DNA of 64,000 nucleotides, from positions 682,001 through 746,000 of the forward strand of contig CBDBZO010000006.1 of assembly GCA_965213595.1 (NCBI GenBank), read 5' to 3'. The notes under the pieces were generated by a model, which saw only the letters and a list, made by a program, of their open reading frames with translations, had not been told where the DNA came from and ran no database searches. This document shows positions 25,626-33,337 of this stretch, in pieces. The position numbers and the translations under genes were made by a program. Source of the DNA: JBCCFC01 sp965213595. Its GTDB lineage: Bacteria; Chloroflexota; Anaerolineae; Caldilineales; Caldilineaceae. Within the stretch, counting starts at the first letter, position 1, and every line of letters begins with the position of its first letter.

Positions 25626-27848
25626 ATGTTGAAGCTGTTTCCCCCCCCCCGACTTTCTCTTTTTGCTCTCCTACTCTTTGTTGTTCTTTTTGCCTTTCGC
25701 GCCGAACAAACGCTTGCGCAAGCGGCGGACCCAGTCCGCAGCGACTTGCCCACGGGCGCCGAGCTCGATCTCAGCGTTGCCACGCTGCTTGATCACCAGA
25801 CGCTAAATGCGGGGCCGACGACCTACACCGGCTGCGGCGGGACGGTTGTCGCACCGATCAACGCGGAGTTTGAGCAGCAGGTTGTCGAGCTGACCAATGC
25901 GCTCCGCGCTGCCGAAGGGCTGCCGCCCCTAAAGCTAAACGTGAATCTGGCCAACGCCGCGCGTTATCACACGGCGGACATGCTGGCGGATGACTATTTT
26001 AAGCATCGCACCCACGACCGCGTCGACGGCCAGCTGGTGGAGGTTTGCGAGTGGTTCGAGCGGCTAAACAGCTTCCTGCCCAACACCACCTCCAGCGCCG
26101 AGAACATCGCCGCGGGACATCCATCGCCCCAGGCCGTTATCAACGGCTGGCTGGAAAGCAGCGGCCACCGCGACAACCTGTTGAGCGATAGCTACCGCGA
26201 GATGGGGGCGGGCTTTGCGGGCAACTACTGGTCGCAGATTTTTGCCGTGCAGAGCGGCGTCTTCCCGCTGATCATCAACAATGAGGCAGCGGCCACCGAG
26301 AGTATTCAGGTCACCCTCTTTGTCCACGGCGGTTGGAGCGAGATGCGCTTGCGCAACGTGGGCGGCGCAGACGGCGGCGGCTGGAGCGACTGGCAGCCCT
26401 TCGCCAGCGAATCCGCGTGGACGCTGCCCGCCGATCCGGGGCTGCACACGGTCGAAGTCGAGATGCGGCGCGAGGGTTTTAGCGCCAGCAGCCGCGACAG
26501 CATCGAGCTGCTGGGCACGGCGGTGGAGCTGCCGCCGCTGCCCACCTCGACGTCGCCGCCCACGGCCACCGCGTTGCCCACGGCGCCGCCCACGCCCACG
26601 CCGACGAGCGTTCCCCCCACGCCGACCGCGGCCCCCACAAACTCACCCACGGAATCGCCCACCGACTCGCCGACGAGCATCCCCACCGCCACCTGGACGC
26701 CCGTGGCCGATCCGTCCGCCATTCCCACGAGCACGCCGCTCCCCACCAGCACGGTCGCGCCGCCCACATCCACGCCAACCGGCACGCCACAGGCTGGCGG
26801 CGGCGATGAGGCGCCCACTTTTGCGAATATAGCAGGGCAGGTGCAGCTTCAGCGCCGCCCAGCTGCGGCAGACCCCAGCTGGGCTGTTCCGCTAAAGGTG
26901 GAGCTCTACGACGCAGAAACCGGCCTCATGTCGCGGGCCTACACGCCGCGCACCACCGAGACCGGCGCATTTGAGCTGACGGGCGTGCGGCTGGGTCGCT
27001 ACCGGCTGGCCGTGCAGACGGCGCGCACGCTCCGCCGCGTGGTTGATTTGAACGTGACGGCTTCGCAAAGCGTCACGATTGCGCCGCTGCTGGCGGGCGA
27101 TGCGGTGGACGATGAGCGCATCAACATTCGCGATTTTTCTTGGCTTGCGCGCACCTACGCCCGCTGCGCCGATGCGGACGCTCCATTTCTGCTCGCCGAC
27201 TTTGACGGCGACGGCTGCGTCGACGACGGCGATTTGCTGCTGCTGTTGGAAAATTTTGGATACGTTGGCGACGCGATTTTGCCCAGCAGCGGCGCGGGCC
27301 TGATGTTGCCCATGAGCATGGACGAAGACGAAGAGCTGCACCAGGGCAGCCAGATCAGCGTGGATTTGCAGCTTCGGAGTGCGGAGCCGCTGCTGATGGA
27401 CGGCCTGGCGCTGCACCTCAACTTTGATGGCGCTCAAATGCAGGTCGTTGGGATCGAGGGCAACGAAGCGTTTAACATCGAGCTGCAAAATCAGTACGAC
27501 AACGCAACCGGCAGCATCGATTACGCGGTGGGCACGCTGGACGGAGCCGTCAGCCCGCCCGCTTCGCTGATGACCGTTACCTTTGAACTGCTGACAAATG
27601 TGGAACTGGGCACGCTTATCCTCAACACCAACGAGGCCGTGCGCATGAGCGACATCGTCTACCACGGCGATTCGCAAATCAACGGCGATTGGTCGACGCA
27701 CACAATTGTGCCCGCCGTGCGCATTGTACGTCGCGTCGAGCCGCCCACCCCGCCCGTTGGCAATCCACCAGCGACCAATCCACCCGTAGCCAATCCGTCG
27801 CCCGCGCTGTCGACCGGCATTTTCCTACCCCTGGTCGTTTCGCAGTAA
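25626..27848 (+). CDS. Exported CAP-domain protein with dockerin-like and cohesin-like modules
   Basis: The 740-residue product from ATG 25626 begins with a signal peptide (SLFALLLFVVLFAF); an in-frame ATG at 25566 overlaps an inverted repeat and is less likely. Residues about 75-210 are a CAP/SCP domain (ELTNALRAAEGLPPL, YHTADML, SAENIAAGHPSPQAVINGWL, SSGHRDNLLS). A carbohydrate-module-like stretch follows, then a T/P/S-rich linker of about 100 residues. A Cna-B-like strand region leads to a dockerin-like segment with one clear calcium loop (LLADFDGDGCVDDGDLLLLL), then a cohesin-like domain (GSQISVDLQLRSAEPL ... LHLNFDGAQMQVVGIEGNEA). The protein ends GIFLPLVVSQ. Dockerin and cohesin usually lie on different partners; here both are on one chain. 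A surface assembly role is likely. Confidence 0.82.
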   Translation: MLKLFPPPRLSLFALLLFVVLFAFRAEQTLAQAADPVRSDLPTGAELDLSVATLLDHQTLNAGPTTYTGCGGTVVAPINAEFEQQVVELTNALRAAEGLPPLKLNVNLANAARYHTADMLADDYFKHRTHDRVDGQLVEVCEWFERLNSFLPNTTSSAENIAAGHPSPQAVINGWLESSGHRDNLLSDSYREMGAGFAGNYWSQIFAVQSGVFPLIINNEAAATESIQVTLFVHGGWSEMRLRNVGGADGGGWSDWQPFASESAWTLPADPGLHTVEVEMRREGFSASSRDSIELLGTAVELPPLPTSTSPPTATALPTAPPTPTPTSVPPTPTAAPTNSPTESPTDSPTSIPTATWTPVADPSAIPTSTPLPTSTVAPPTSTPTGTPQAGGGDEAPTFANIAGQVQLQRRPAAADPSWAVPLKVELYDAETGLMSRAYTPRTTETGAFELTGVRLGRYRLAVQTARTLRRVVDLNVTASQSVTIAPLLAGDAVDDERINIRDFSWLARTYARCADADAPFLLADFDGDGCVDDGDLLLLLENFGYVGDAILPSSGAGLMLPMSMDEDEELHQGSQISVDLQLRSAEPLLMDGLALHLNFDGAQMQVVGIEGNEAFNIELQNQYDNATGSIDYAVGTLDGAVSPPASLMTVTFELLTNVELGTLILNTNEAVRMSDIVYHGDSQINGDWSTHTIVPAVRIVRRVEPPTPPVGNPPATNPPVANPSPALSTGIFLPLVVSQ

Positions 27849-27905
27849 GCGTCTGACTCAGGCGCTACCCAAACGGACGTCTCTGCAAGCAACTACAGTG
27901 AAAAG

Positions 27906-27934
27906 TGCAGCGCATTCAATGCGCTGCATTTTTT
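27906..27934 (+). terminator. Rho-independent terminator
   Basis: TGCAGCGCAT (27906-27915) pairs with ATGCGCTGCA (27919-27928), followed by six T. It ends the CAP-domain gene. The remaining sequence up to 28146 shows no gene. Confidence 0.9.
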
Positions 27935-28146
27935 GTGCCTTCTTTTATGCCGTCGATACATGGAAGGATTGGTGGCTAACAACAGTTTTTCTGATAAGAT
28001 GAACTGTACAGACAAGATCGATACACAGTTGATCTATAGATGACAATGCACCGTGATGATGTAATGTTGCGCTACCGCTCAAGCAGCCCCACCTTCTGTG
28101 CAAGTTTTCCCACGGTTTACGAGATGGCTAAAGCTAAGGAGCTACT

Positions 28147-28752
28147 ATGGATGCAGTTTTGGACAAAGAGCAGCAAATGGAGCAGATCAAGCAGGAGGTG
28201 GAAAATCTCACGGAATCACCGCTGCACGAATATCGCCAGGAAAATAGCTACCACGCCGTGATTGGCGAAGGTAGCTTGGACGCCAAAATTATGTTTATTG
28301 GCGAAGCGCCGGGCGAGCGGGAGGCCAAGAGCGGGCGACCCTTTGTCGGCGCGTCCGGGCGGATGTTAAACGGGTTGCTCCAGTCCGTTGGCCTGCAGCG
28401 TAAAGATGTCTACATCTCCAACATTGTCAAGGACCGGCCACCCAACAATCGCAACCCGCACAAAAAAGAAATCCGGCTCTACAGCCCCTTTCTGCTGCGC
28501 CAAATTGACATCATTCAGCCGCAGGTGATTGCGACGCTGGGTCGCTTTTCGATGGAGTTTATCCTCGAAGAGCTCAACTCGCCCGCCGCGGGGGGCAAAA
28601 TCAGCCAGATTCACGGCACGGTGCAGGAAGGCGAAGCGGGCTATGGCAAGGTCGCCATTGTGCCGCTCTTTCACCCGGCGGTGGCGCTTTACAACGAGAG
28701 TCAAAAGGATACCCTGGAAGAAGATTTTCAGGTGCTCAAACAGTTTCTTTAG
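28147..28752 (+). CDS. Family-4-like uracil-DNA glycosylase without iron-sulfur cysteines
   Basis: This 201-residue protein has the fold signature of family 4/5 uracil-DNA glycosylases: motif A GEAPGERE (52-59), FVGASGRMLNGLL, YISNIVKDRPPNNRNP and the His-containing motif B HPAVAL (176-181). Family 4 enzymes bind a 4Fe-4S cluster through four Cys, two in the N-terminal CxxC and two around the RPPxNR segment. This protein has no cysteine at all; those positions read L-T-E-S, D and Y. It may still excise uracil from DNA without a cluster. The ATG follows AAGGAGCT at normal spacing. The next small gene begins 3 bp after its stop, so they are cotranscribed. Confidence 0.87.
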   Translation: MDAVLDKEQQMEQIKQEVENLTESPLHEYRQENSYHAVIGEGSLDAKIMFIGEAPGEREAKSGRPFVGASGRMLNGLLQSVGLQRKDVYISNIVKDRPPNNRNPHKKEIRLYSPFLLRQIDIIQPQVIATLGRFSMEFILEELNSPAAGGKISQIHGTVQEGEAGYGKVAIVPLFHPAVALYNESQKDTLEEDFQVLKQFL

Positions 28753-28755
28753 ACC

Positions 28756-29097
28756 ATGAATGTTAATCAACCCGCGGTTGACCGCGCCAGACGTTTGATC
28801 GAGCAAAACCAGTACATGCTCGAAAGCGACTGGAGCGAAGCGCAGCCGTCGCCGGACGAGGAGAACGACCAGCTTGATCGCCACGGCTGGTCGGGCTTTG
28901 CCGAATGGTTTCTCGCCATCGATTCGGACGCCAGCGAGGAGACCAAGGGGCGCTACAAATTTCCCTACGGCGACTTCCGCCGCGTTCACCGCGACGGCTT
29001 GATCGCGGCCAAGCAGCGCGCCGCCCAGAACGACTATACCGACGTTGAAGCAGCGGCGGATGAATTGCTCGCGCTGCTGGACGAGACCAAGGCCTAG
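28756..29097 (+). CDS. Hypothetical protein cotranscribed with the glycosylase
   Basis: This 113-residue acidic cytoplasmic protein lies 3 bp downstream of the glycosylase gene. It contains SDWSEAQPSPDEENDQLDRH and KFPYGDFRRVHRDGLIAAKQ, which look like conserved blocks of an uncharacterised family, but I cannot assign a function. It is probably all-alpha at the C-terminus (AAADELLALLDET). Ribosomes may reinitiate from the upstream gene. Confidence 0.75.
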   Translation: MNVNQPAVDRARRLIEQNQYMLESDWSEAQPSPDEENDQLDRHGWSGFAEWFLAIDSDASEETKGRYKFPYGDFRRVHRDGLIAAKQRAAQNDYTDVEAAADELLALLDETKA

Positions 29098-29114
29098 CAG
29101 GCGTAGCTGAGGTG

Positions 29115-29166
29115 CAAACGACAAAGGCAGGGGCGTGCCGCAGCACGCCCCTGCCTTTGTCGTTTG
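29115..29166. terminator. Bidirectional terminator with a perfect 24-bp stem
   Basis: 29115-29138 and 29143-29166 are perfect complements around a 4-nt loop (CGCA). The stem core GGGGCGTGC/GCACGCCCC resembles other GGGGCACGCC-type hairpins at 60597, 62145 and 62384. It separates convergent genes. Confidence 0.85.
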
Positions 29167-29176
29167 TAAAACCAAG

Positions 29177-29641
29177 TTAGCGTGCGAAGTTCGCTACCTC
29201 GCGCCCGTTGTGGCGATTCATCACCTCCGCCACCGTTGCGGCCCGTTCGTCCTCGGTGCGCACCGCCAGCGCGACGCCGGCGTTGTTAAGCCCCTTTACG
29301 TAAGCCGCCGCCGTTGGCTGCGGCATCCCCGCCTCCACCAGCGATTCCATCAGGCCGCCCGTCTGCGCCGCCGCGCGCGTGAAGAGCGTCGCCAGCTCGC
29401 CGATTGCCAGCACCTCACCCACGTCCGAAGTGGAAATGGGCAGGTGGCCGTCGATGAGTTGGGCAAACTGATCGTCTTCCTCCACCGACGCGGGCGTCTG
29501 GTTGGGGTCCCGCGTGCCGTCGACCACGCCCTGTTCGATGATGACATTGAGCGATTTGTCCTCAAAGCCCTGCGACTGCAGCGCGTCATAGGTTGCGCGC
29601 GCATCGGCGTAGCTGTTGAACAAGCCAAATACTGTTTTCAT
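29177..29641 (-). CDS. YflT/general-stress-17M-like small protein
   Basis: This 154-residue protein starts at ATG 29641 behind GAGGTG. The N-terminus (KTVFGLFNSYADARATYDALQSQGF) matches the heat-induced stress protein YflT/GSP17M pattern, in which a ferredoxin-like strand-helix unit scans for pairs. The C-terminal part, GGLMESLVEAGMPQPTAAAY and GVALAVRTEDERAATVAEVM, is also typical of such proteins. The biochemical role is unknown; expression is usually stress-linked. It is cytoplasmic, with no signal peptide. Confidence 0.68.
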   Translation of the reverse strand: MKTVFGLFNSYADARATYDALQSQGFEDKSLNVIIEQGVVDGTRDPNQTPASVEEDDQFAQLIDGHLPISTSDVGEVLAIGELATLFTRAAAQTGGLMESLVEAGMPQPTAAAYVKGLNNAGVALAVRTEDERAATVAEVMNRHNGREVANFAR

Positions 29642-29739
29642 AAGACACCTCTTTATTGATTTTGCAGTGCCGCCCCAGCATAGCAGATGTCGCGCCCTTT
29701 CTTCGTAAATCGAGCCACAATCCCGCAGACGCAGGGCGC

Positions 29740-30258
29740 TCAAGCGCCGGGGCGAAACATCTCGTGCGTCAGCAGCGCAATCCGCTCGACGACGCTTTCG
29801 TCGGTGATGGCCTCGCTGGTAAAGCTGTCGCGGGTGGCGTAGACAAAGCGCGGCACGATCCAGCAGCGAAAATCCAGCATCAGCGAATTGGCAAAGGAGA
29901 TGACGGACATGTAGGAGCTGCGGCCGCCCGCTGCACAGAGGAAACCGCAGGTTTGGCCGTCGAGCGCGTCGCTTGTCAGCAGCTCGATCAAGTTCTTGGC
30001 GGCGGCGGAGACGTCGTAGTTGTAGATGGCAACGCCAAAGAGCAGATGCGTCGCCCGCGCGACTTCGGCGCGCAGCTCGGCGACAGCGGGCGCGTCGCGG
30101 TAGCCCGCCGTGCCCGCCAGCGGCAGCTCGAGGTCGCGCAGATCGATAAAGCGCGTGCTGATGTTGCGGTTGGTCAGCTGGCGCTCTGCCTCGCGCACCA
30201 GCAGGTACGAGCGCGAGTTGGGATCGAGGCTGGTGGCGAAGATCAGGACGTGGGGCAT
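29740..30258 (-). CDS. NAD(P)H-dependent FMN reductase-like flavoprotein
   Basis: This 172-residue protein begins MPHVLIFATSLDPNSRSYLL, the phosphate-binding start of the flavodoxin-like FMN reductase family. GVAIYNYDVSAAAKNLIELL corresponds to the P-x-Y-x-G-x-x-x-x-x-L-K-N segment that contacts the flavin ring; here NYDVSAAAKN replaces the usual sequence. FLCAAGGRSSYMSV is the second flavin loop. Predicted activity: reduction of FMN or a quinone by NAD(P)H. The start at 30258 has only a weak ribosome-binding site. It lies downstream of the kynB-like gene, separated by a heptamer hairpin, on the same strand. Confidence 0.75.
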   Translation of the reverse strand: MPHVLIFATSLDPNSRSYLLVREAERQLTNRNISTRFIDLRDLELPLAGTAGYRDAPAVAELRAEVARATHLLFGVAIYNYDVSAAAKNLIELLTSDALDGQTCGFLCAAGGRSSYMSVISFANSLMLDFRCWIVPRFVYATRDSFTSEAITDESVVERIALLTHEMFRPGA

Positions 30259-30297
30259 GAGGGAAGGTCTCTCTGAGATAACTGATTGAGTTGAGGC

Positions 30298-30378
30298 ATG
30301 GTGCGTGGTGCGTGGACTGTAAAACAACCGTCAAAGCAATTCGAGCAGTTCACGCACCACGCACCACGCACTGCGCAC
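30298..30378. repeat. Heptamer hairpin (TGGTGCG type) overlapping the kynB-like 3' end
   Basis: The left arm (30298-30320) has tandem TGGTGCG heptamers; the right arm (30347-30374) carries the complement ACGCACC repeated. The kynB-like stop codon (30350-30352) and its last codons lie within the right arm. Confidence 0.8.
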
Positions 30379-30991
30379 CCCGCAAGATCGCCCGCACGGG
30401 ACTCGCATCCAGCGCGATCTTGAGCGGCAGCGCGATCAGCTCGTACTCGCCCGGCGGCACGTCGCGCAGCTGCAGCGATTCGAGGATGTAGACGCCGCCG
30501 CGGAGCAGCGTTCGGTGGGCATCCATCGTTTTGCTCTGTATCGGATCGACAGAGGGGGCGTCCGTGCCAAATAAGCGAACGCCGCGCGCGCCCAGCAGCG
30601 CTGCCGCGGCCACGGAGAGGTAGGCAAAGTCGTCGTGCCACGCGTCGTCCGGGCGCGCGCTGGCCCGCGTCCGCACCAGCAGCCGCTCGACCTGCGCGAG
30701 ATCGACATCCGCCAGATGTGACGGCAAAATTTCGCCGTCCGTGTCCACGTCGATCAGCGTTGCCTGTCCGATGTGCACGTCAAGCGGCACGTCGGCCAGC
30801 CGAGCGCCGCTGTCGGCGTAGTGGTAGGGCGCGTCGGCGTGCGTGCCGGCGTGCGCGCTCAGCGTGATGGCCGATACGTTAACGGCGTCGCCAGCGGCAA
30901 TGCGCTGCACCCACTGGTGCGAAACGGGCGTATCGCCTGGCCAGACGGCCGTCGCGGGCGTGAGGGGGCGGGTGATATCGTAGAGGGTCAT
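30350..30991 (-). CDS. kynB: Kynurenine formamidase-like cyclase
   Basis: This 213-residue protein has the metal-binding motif of the cyclase/arylformamidase family, SAHAGTHADAP (His47, His51, Asp53), together with GTDAPSVDPIQSKTMDAH, ILESLQLRDVPPGEYELIAL and DASPVRAIL, which match KynB closely. The enzyme would hydrolyse N-formylkynurenine in tryptophan breakdown, though no other kynurenine gene is in the window and a related cyclase activity is possible. ATG 30991 abuts a heptamer repeat, so no normal Shine-Dalgarno exists. The last residues (QCVVRGA) are encoded by another heptamer repeat. Confidence 0.83.
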   Translation of the reverse strand: MTLYDITRPLTPATAVWPGDTPVSHQWVQRIAAGDAVNVSAITLSAHAGTHADAPYHYADSGARLADVPLDVHIGQATLIDVDTDGEILPSHLADVDLAQVERLLVRTRASARPDDAWHDDFAYLSVAAAALLGARGVRLFGTDAPSVDPIQSKTMDAHRTLLRGGVYILESLQLRDVPPGEYELIALPLKIALDASPVRAILRGAQCVVRGA

Positions 30992-31078
30992 GGGTTGGTA
31001 ACTGGTAACTGGTAATCGGTAACTGGTAATTGGTAATTGGGCTGTGTGCATGTCCAACCCAATTACCAATTACCAATT
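30992..31078. repeat. Heptamer hairpin (GGTAACT/GGTAATT type) as kynB leader
   Basis: Seven near-perfect heptamers (GGTAACT, GGTAATC, GGTAATT) run from 30996 to 31040, and the complement (AATTACC repeated) lies at 31058-31077. The array begins directly at the start codon of the kynB-like gene and fills the gap to the upstream binding-protein gene. Confidence 0.85.
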
Positions 31079-31099
31079 TCTGATGAAGCGCAGCGTAGA

Positions 31100-32458
31100 T
31101 TACTCCCGGCTCAAAATCTCGTTCCCCACGCTTTCCATCACCGAGAGCACATCCTCCGGCGGGATGCGGCCGTCCATGGATTGGGCGAGCGCATCGTTGC
31201 CCGCTTCGACCACGCGATCAAAGCCGGGCGGCATCTGCCAGATTTGCGCGTAGTCCAACGCGTCCAGAAAGGGCTGCTGCGCCGGGTGCTGAGCCAGCCA
31301 CGGATCGCGCAGGCTCTGGCGCGCGGGCATGGCGTAGCCGCTTGCGGTGGTGGCGAGCAGGCTGTCCGCTCGATTCAGGTAGTTGACCAGCGCCCAGGCG
31401 GCCTCCGGCTGGGCGCTGGTCGACGAGACGGCGTAGCACGAGCTAAACGCCGTTGAGAAGCGGGCGGCGTCACCGCTGGGCAGCGGCGTGACGGCAAAGG
31501 GCACGTCCGGGTAATTTGTTTGCAGCCAGGGCACGATCCAGCTGCCCTCGATGGTCATCACGGCGCGGCCCTCGGCCAACGTCTCGCCCGCCCAGGCGTC
31601 GAGCTGGGTGGCCGGGCGCACCGCCGCTCCCTCGCGCACGAGCTCGACGAGGTAAGCGGTTGCCGCCAGCCCAGCCTCGCCCTCCAGCGCCAGGCGGCGA
31701 CCGTCCTCGGCCAAGAATCGGCCGCCCTCGCCCCAAAAAATCGGCCACCAGCGCGACACGTCCGCGCCCACGGCGAGCCCAAAGGTCGTATAATACTCGT
31801 TGTTGACGGCGGCCATCGACTGCGCCGCCGCGGCGAGATCGCCCCATGCCCACTCGGCGCTGGGCGAGGCGAGCGTTTCGCCCTCAGGTTGACGCTGCTG
31901 CGCCTGGGCCAATAGATCGGGGCGGTGGACGAGCGCCAATGTGCGCGCCTCGCGGGGGAGGCAGTACGCTTGGCCGTCGAGGGTGAAGGCATCGCGCAGC
32001 AGGGGGTAAAAATCCGCGGCGTCGGCCAGACGATTCTCGGCGGGCAGCAGCGCCCCGTCCCGCACGAGGTCGGGCAGGCGAAAGGCATCGACAAAGAGCA
32101 CGTCCGCCGTGGATTGGCCGCGCAGCACGTCGCGCAGGGCGCTTTCGTAGCTGCCGTCGTGGTCTTCGGCCAGGTCGAGCGTGGCGGAGCCATCGGGCCA
32201 GCTGCTCACCAGCGTGCGCAGCCGCTCGTCGTCGCCCGCGTCGCCGGGCCAGCCCAGCACGCGCAGGGTGGCGGGCGCGGCGCTGGGGCCGTTGTCGGGG
32301 GCGGCGGTGCGCCACGGCAGGTTGATAGAAGGCAGGTCGATGGAAGGCAGGTCGACGGATGGGCGGGCGCAGGCCGCTGCCAGCAGCGCCAGCCCCGCGC
32401 AGAGCAGCGTCGCCCCCGCCAGCCGCCAAAATTTCCCGTGAAGCCAACTGCTTGCCAT
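31100..32458 (-). CDS. ABC substrate-binding lipoprotein, sugar (family 1) type
   Basis: This 452-residue protein carries a signal peptide and lipobox (LLAAAC), then a short repeat VDLPSIDLPSINLPW that acts as a linker. The body matches extracellular solute-binding proteins of the sugar type: STADVLFVDAFRLPDLVRDG, AWGDLAAAAQSM, TIEGSWIVPWLQTNYPDV, AWALVNYLNRADSL and GYAMPARQSL. It would capture a carbohydrate outside the cell and deliver it to ABC permeases, but no permease or ATPase gene adjoins it, so the partner is elsewhere. The gene diverges from the tRNA-Arg gene and is followed by a kynB-like gene. Confidence 0.87.
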   Translation of the reverse strand: MASSWLHGKFWRLAGATLLCAGLALLAAACARPSVDLPSIDLPSINLPWRTAAPDNGPSAAPATLRVLGWPGDAGDDERLRTLVSSWPDGSATLDLAEDHDGSYESALRDVLRGQSTADVLFVDAFRLPDLVRDGALLPAENRLADAADFYPLLRDAFTLDGQAYCLPREARTLALVHRPDLLAQAQQRQPEGETLASPSAEWAWGDLAAAAQSMAAVNNEYYTTFGLAVGADVSRWWPIFWGEGGRFLAEDGRRLALEGEAGLAATAYLVELVREGAAVRPATQLDAWAGETLAEGRAVMTIEGSWIVPWLQTNYPDVPFAVTPLPSGDAARFSTAFSSCYAVSSTSAQPEAAWALVNYLNRADSLLATTASGYAMPARQSLRDPWLAQHPAQQPFLDALDYAQIWQMPPGFDRVVEAGNDALAQSMDGRIPPEDVLSVMESVGNEILSRE

Positions 32459-32528
32459 GCGCCTTGCCGCCCAACCGTTTGACTTTCGCCGTGCCGTTCG
32501 CTACAATTCCCAGGTCGATTTTCGACTC

Positions 32529-32605
<77 letters not shown>

Positions 32606-32628
32606 ATTTAATCATGAAAGAGCCAAAA

Positions 32629-33318
32629 ATGTCTACTCACCCCATCCGCATCGACGTCTGGTCGGACTTTGCCTGACCGTGGTGCTACCTTGTGGCCTCC
32701 AGTTTGGAGCGTCTCCAGCAGGTCTACCCGGAGCCGGGTCGAAGGGCCGAATTCGCAACAGAAGAGCCGATCAGCGTCGATGTGCACTGGCGCTCGTTTG
32801 AGCTGCGCCCGACAGATGCGCCGCCCATCTCCGCCGAGAAGCGCGCCGCCATCGAGGCAGCGCGACCACGCGTTTACGCCGTGGCCCGCGAGCAGTACGG
32901 GCTGGAGATGAATCCCGGTCCCTTTGGCTTTGATAGCCGACCGGCGCTGATCGGCGCGAAATTTGCCGAGGCGCAGGGCGTCGGCCCGGCTTACCACCGG
33001 CGGGTGATGGCTGGCTATTGGGCCGAGGCGCGGGATATTGAGCAGGTGGAGACGCTGGCGGCGCTGGCTGCCGAGGTAGGCCTGGCGCGCCAAGCGTTTG
33101 TAGACGCGCTGGCGGAGCCGGAGTATGAGCGCGCCGTGCTGGCCGATGTCGCCGAGGCGCAGCAGAGCGGCATCCACGGCGTGCCCGCGCTGGTCTTTGT
33201 GGACAAGTATTTGGTGTCGGGCGCGCAGCCGTTTGACGTGCTCAAGGGGGCGGTTGAGCAGGTGTCGGGGGAGCTGCTGCAGGAGCAGGCCAACTCGTTT
33301 AGCGGCGGTGACGAATAA
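32629..33318 (+). CDS. FrnE/DsbA-family oxidoreductase with in-frame TGA at the catalytic Cys (candidate selenoprotein)
   Basis: From ATG 32629 (an in-frame ATG at 32614 is an alternative) the frame reads MSTHPIRIDVWSDFA, then TGA at 32674-32676, then PWCYLVASSLERLQQVY and on to a stop at 33318: 229 codons, the usual FrnE length. In FrnE-like DsbA proteins this motif is DF-x-CPWC, so TGA falls exactly at the first catalytic Cys and would give U-P-W-C. The rest is a clear family match (VHWRSFELRP, GVPALVFVDKYLVSGAQP). A hairpin CTCCA-GTT-TGGAG begins 20 nt after the TGA, with its loop 25 nt downstream. That agrees with published bacterial SECIS rules (short stem, G at the start of a small loop, 16-37 nt from UGA). 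Alternatives are a nonsense mutation, a sequencing error, or a shortened protein from GTG 32692 lacking the active site. Confidence 0.75.
32697..32709 (+). promoter_or_regulatory. Candidate bacterial SECIS hairpin
   Basis: CTCCA (32697-32701) and TGGAG (32705-32709) form a 5-bp stem with loop GTT. The loop begins with G and lies 25 nt after the in-frame TGA. It is coding sequence, as bacterial SECIS elements are. Confidence 0.5.
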
Positions 33319-33337
33319 ATTCGCTAATGGCAAAGAG

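Noticed and set aside
30990..31080. Heptamer arrays considered as a CRISPR array.
   Set aside because: Units are 7 bp, contiguous and without unique spacers, and no cas gene is present.
32692..33318. FrnE-like gene as a plain shorter protein from GTG 32692.
   Set aside because: This start is downstream of the catalytic motif and would drop the whole first beta strand and active site; the upstream frame is clearly protein-coding through the TGA.
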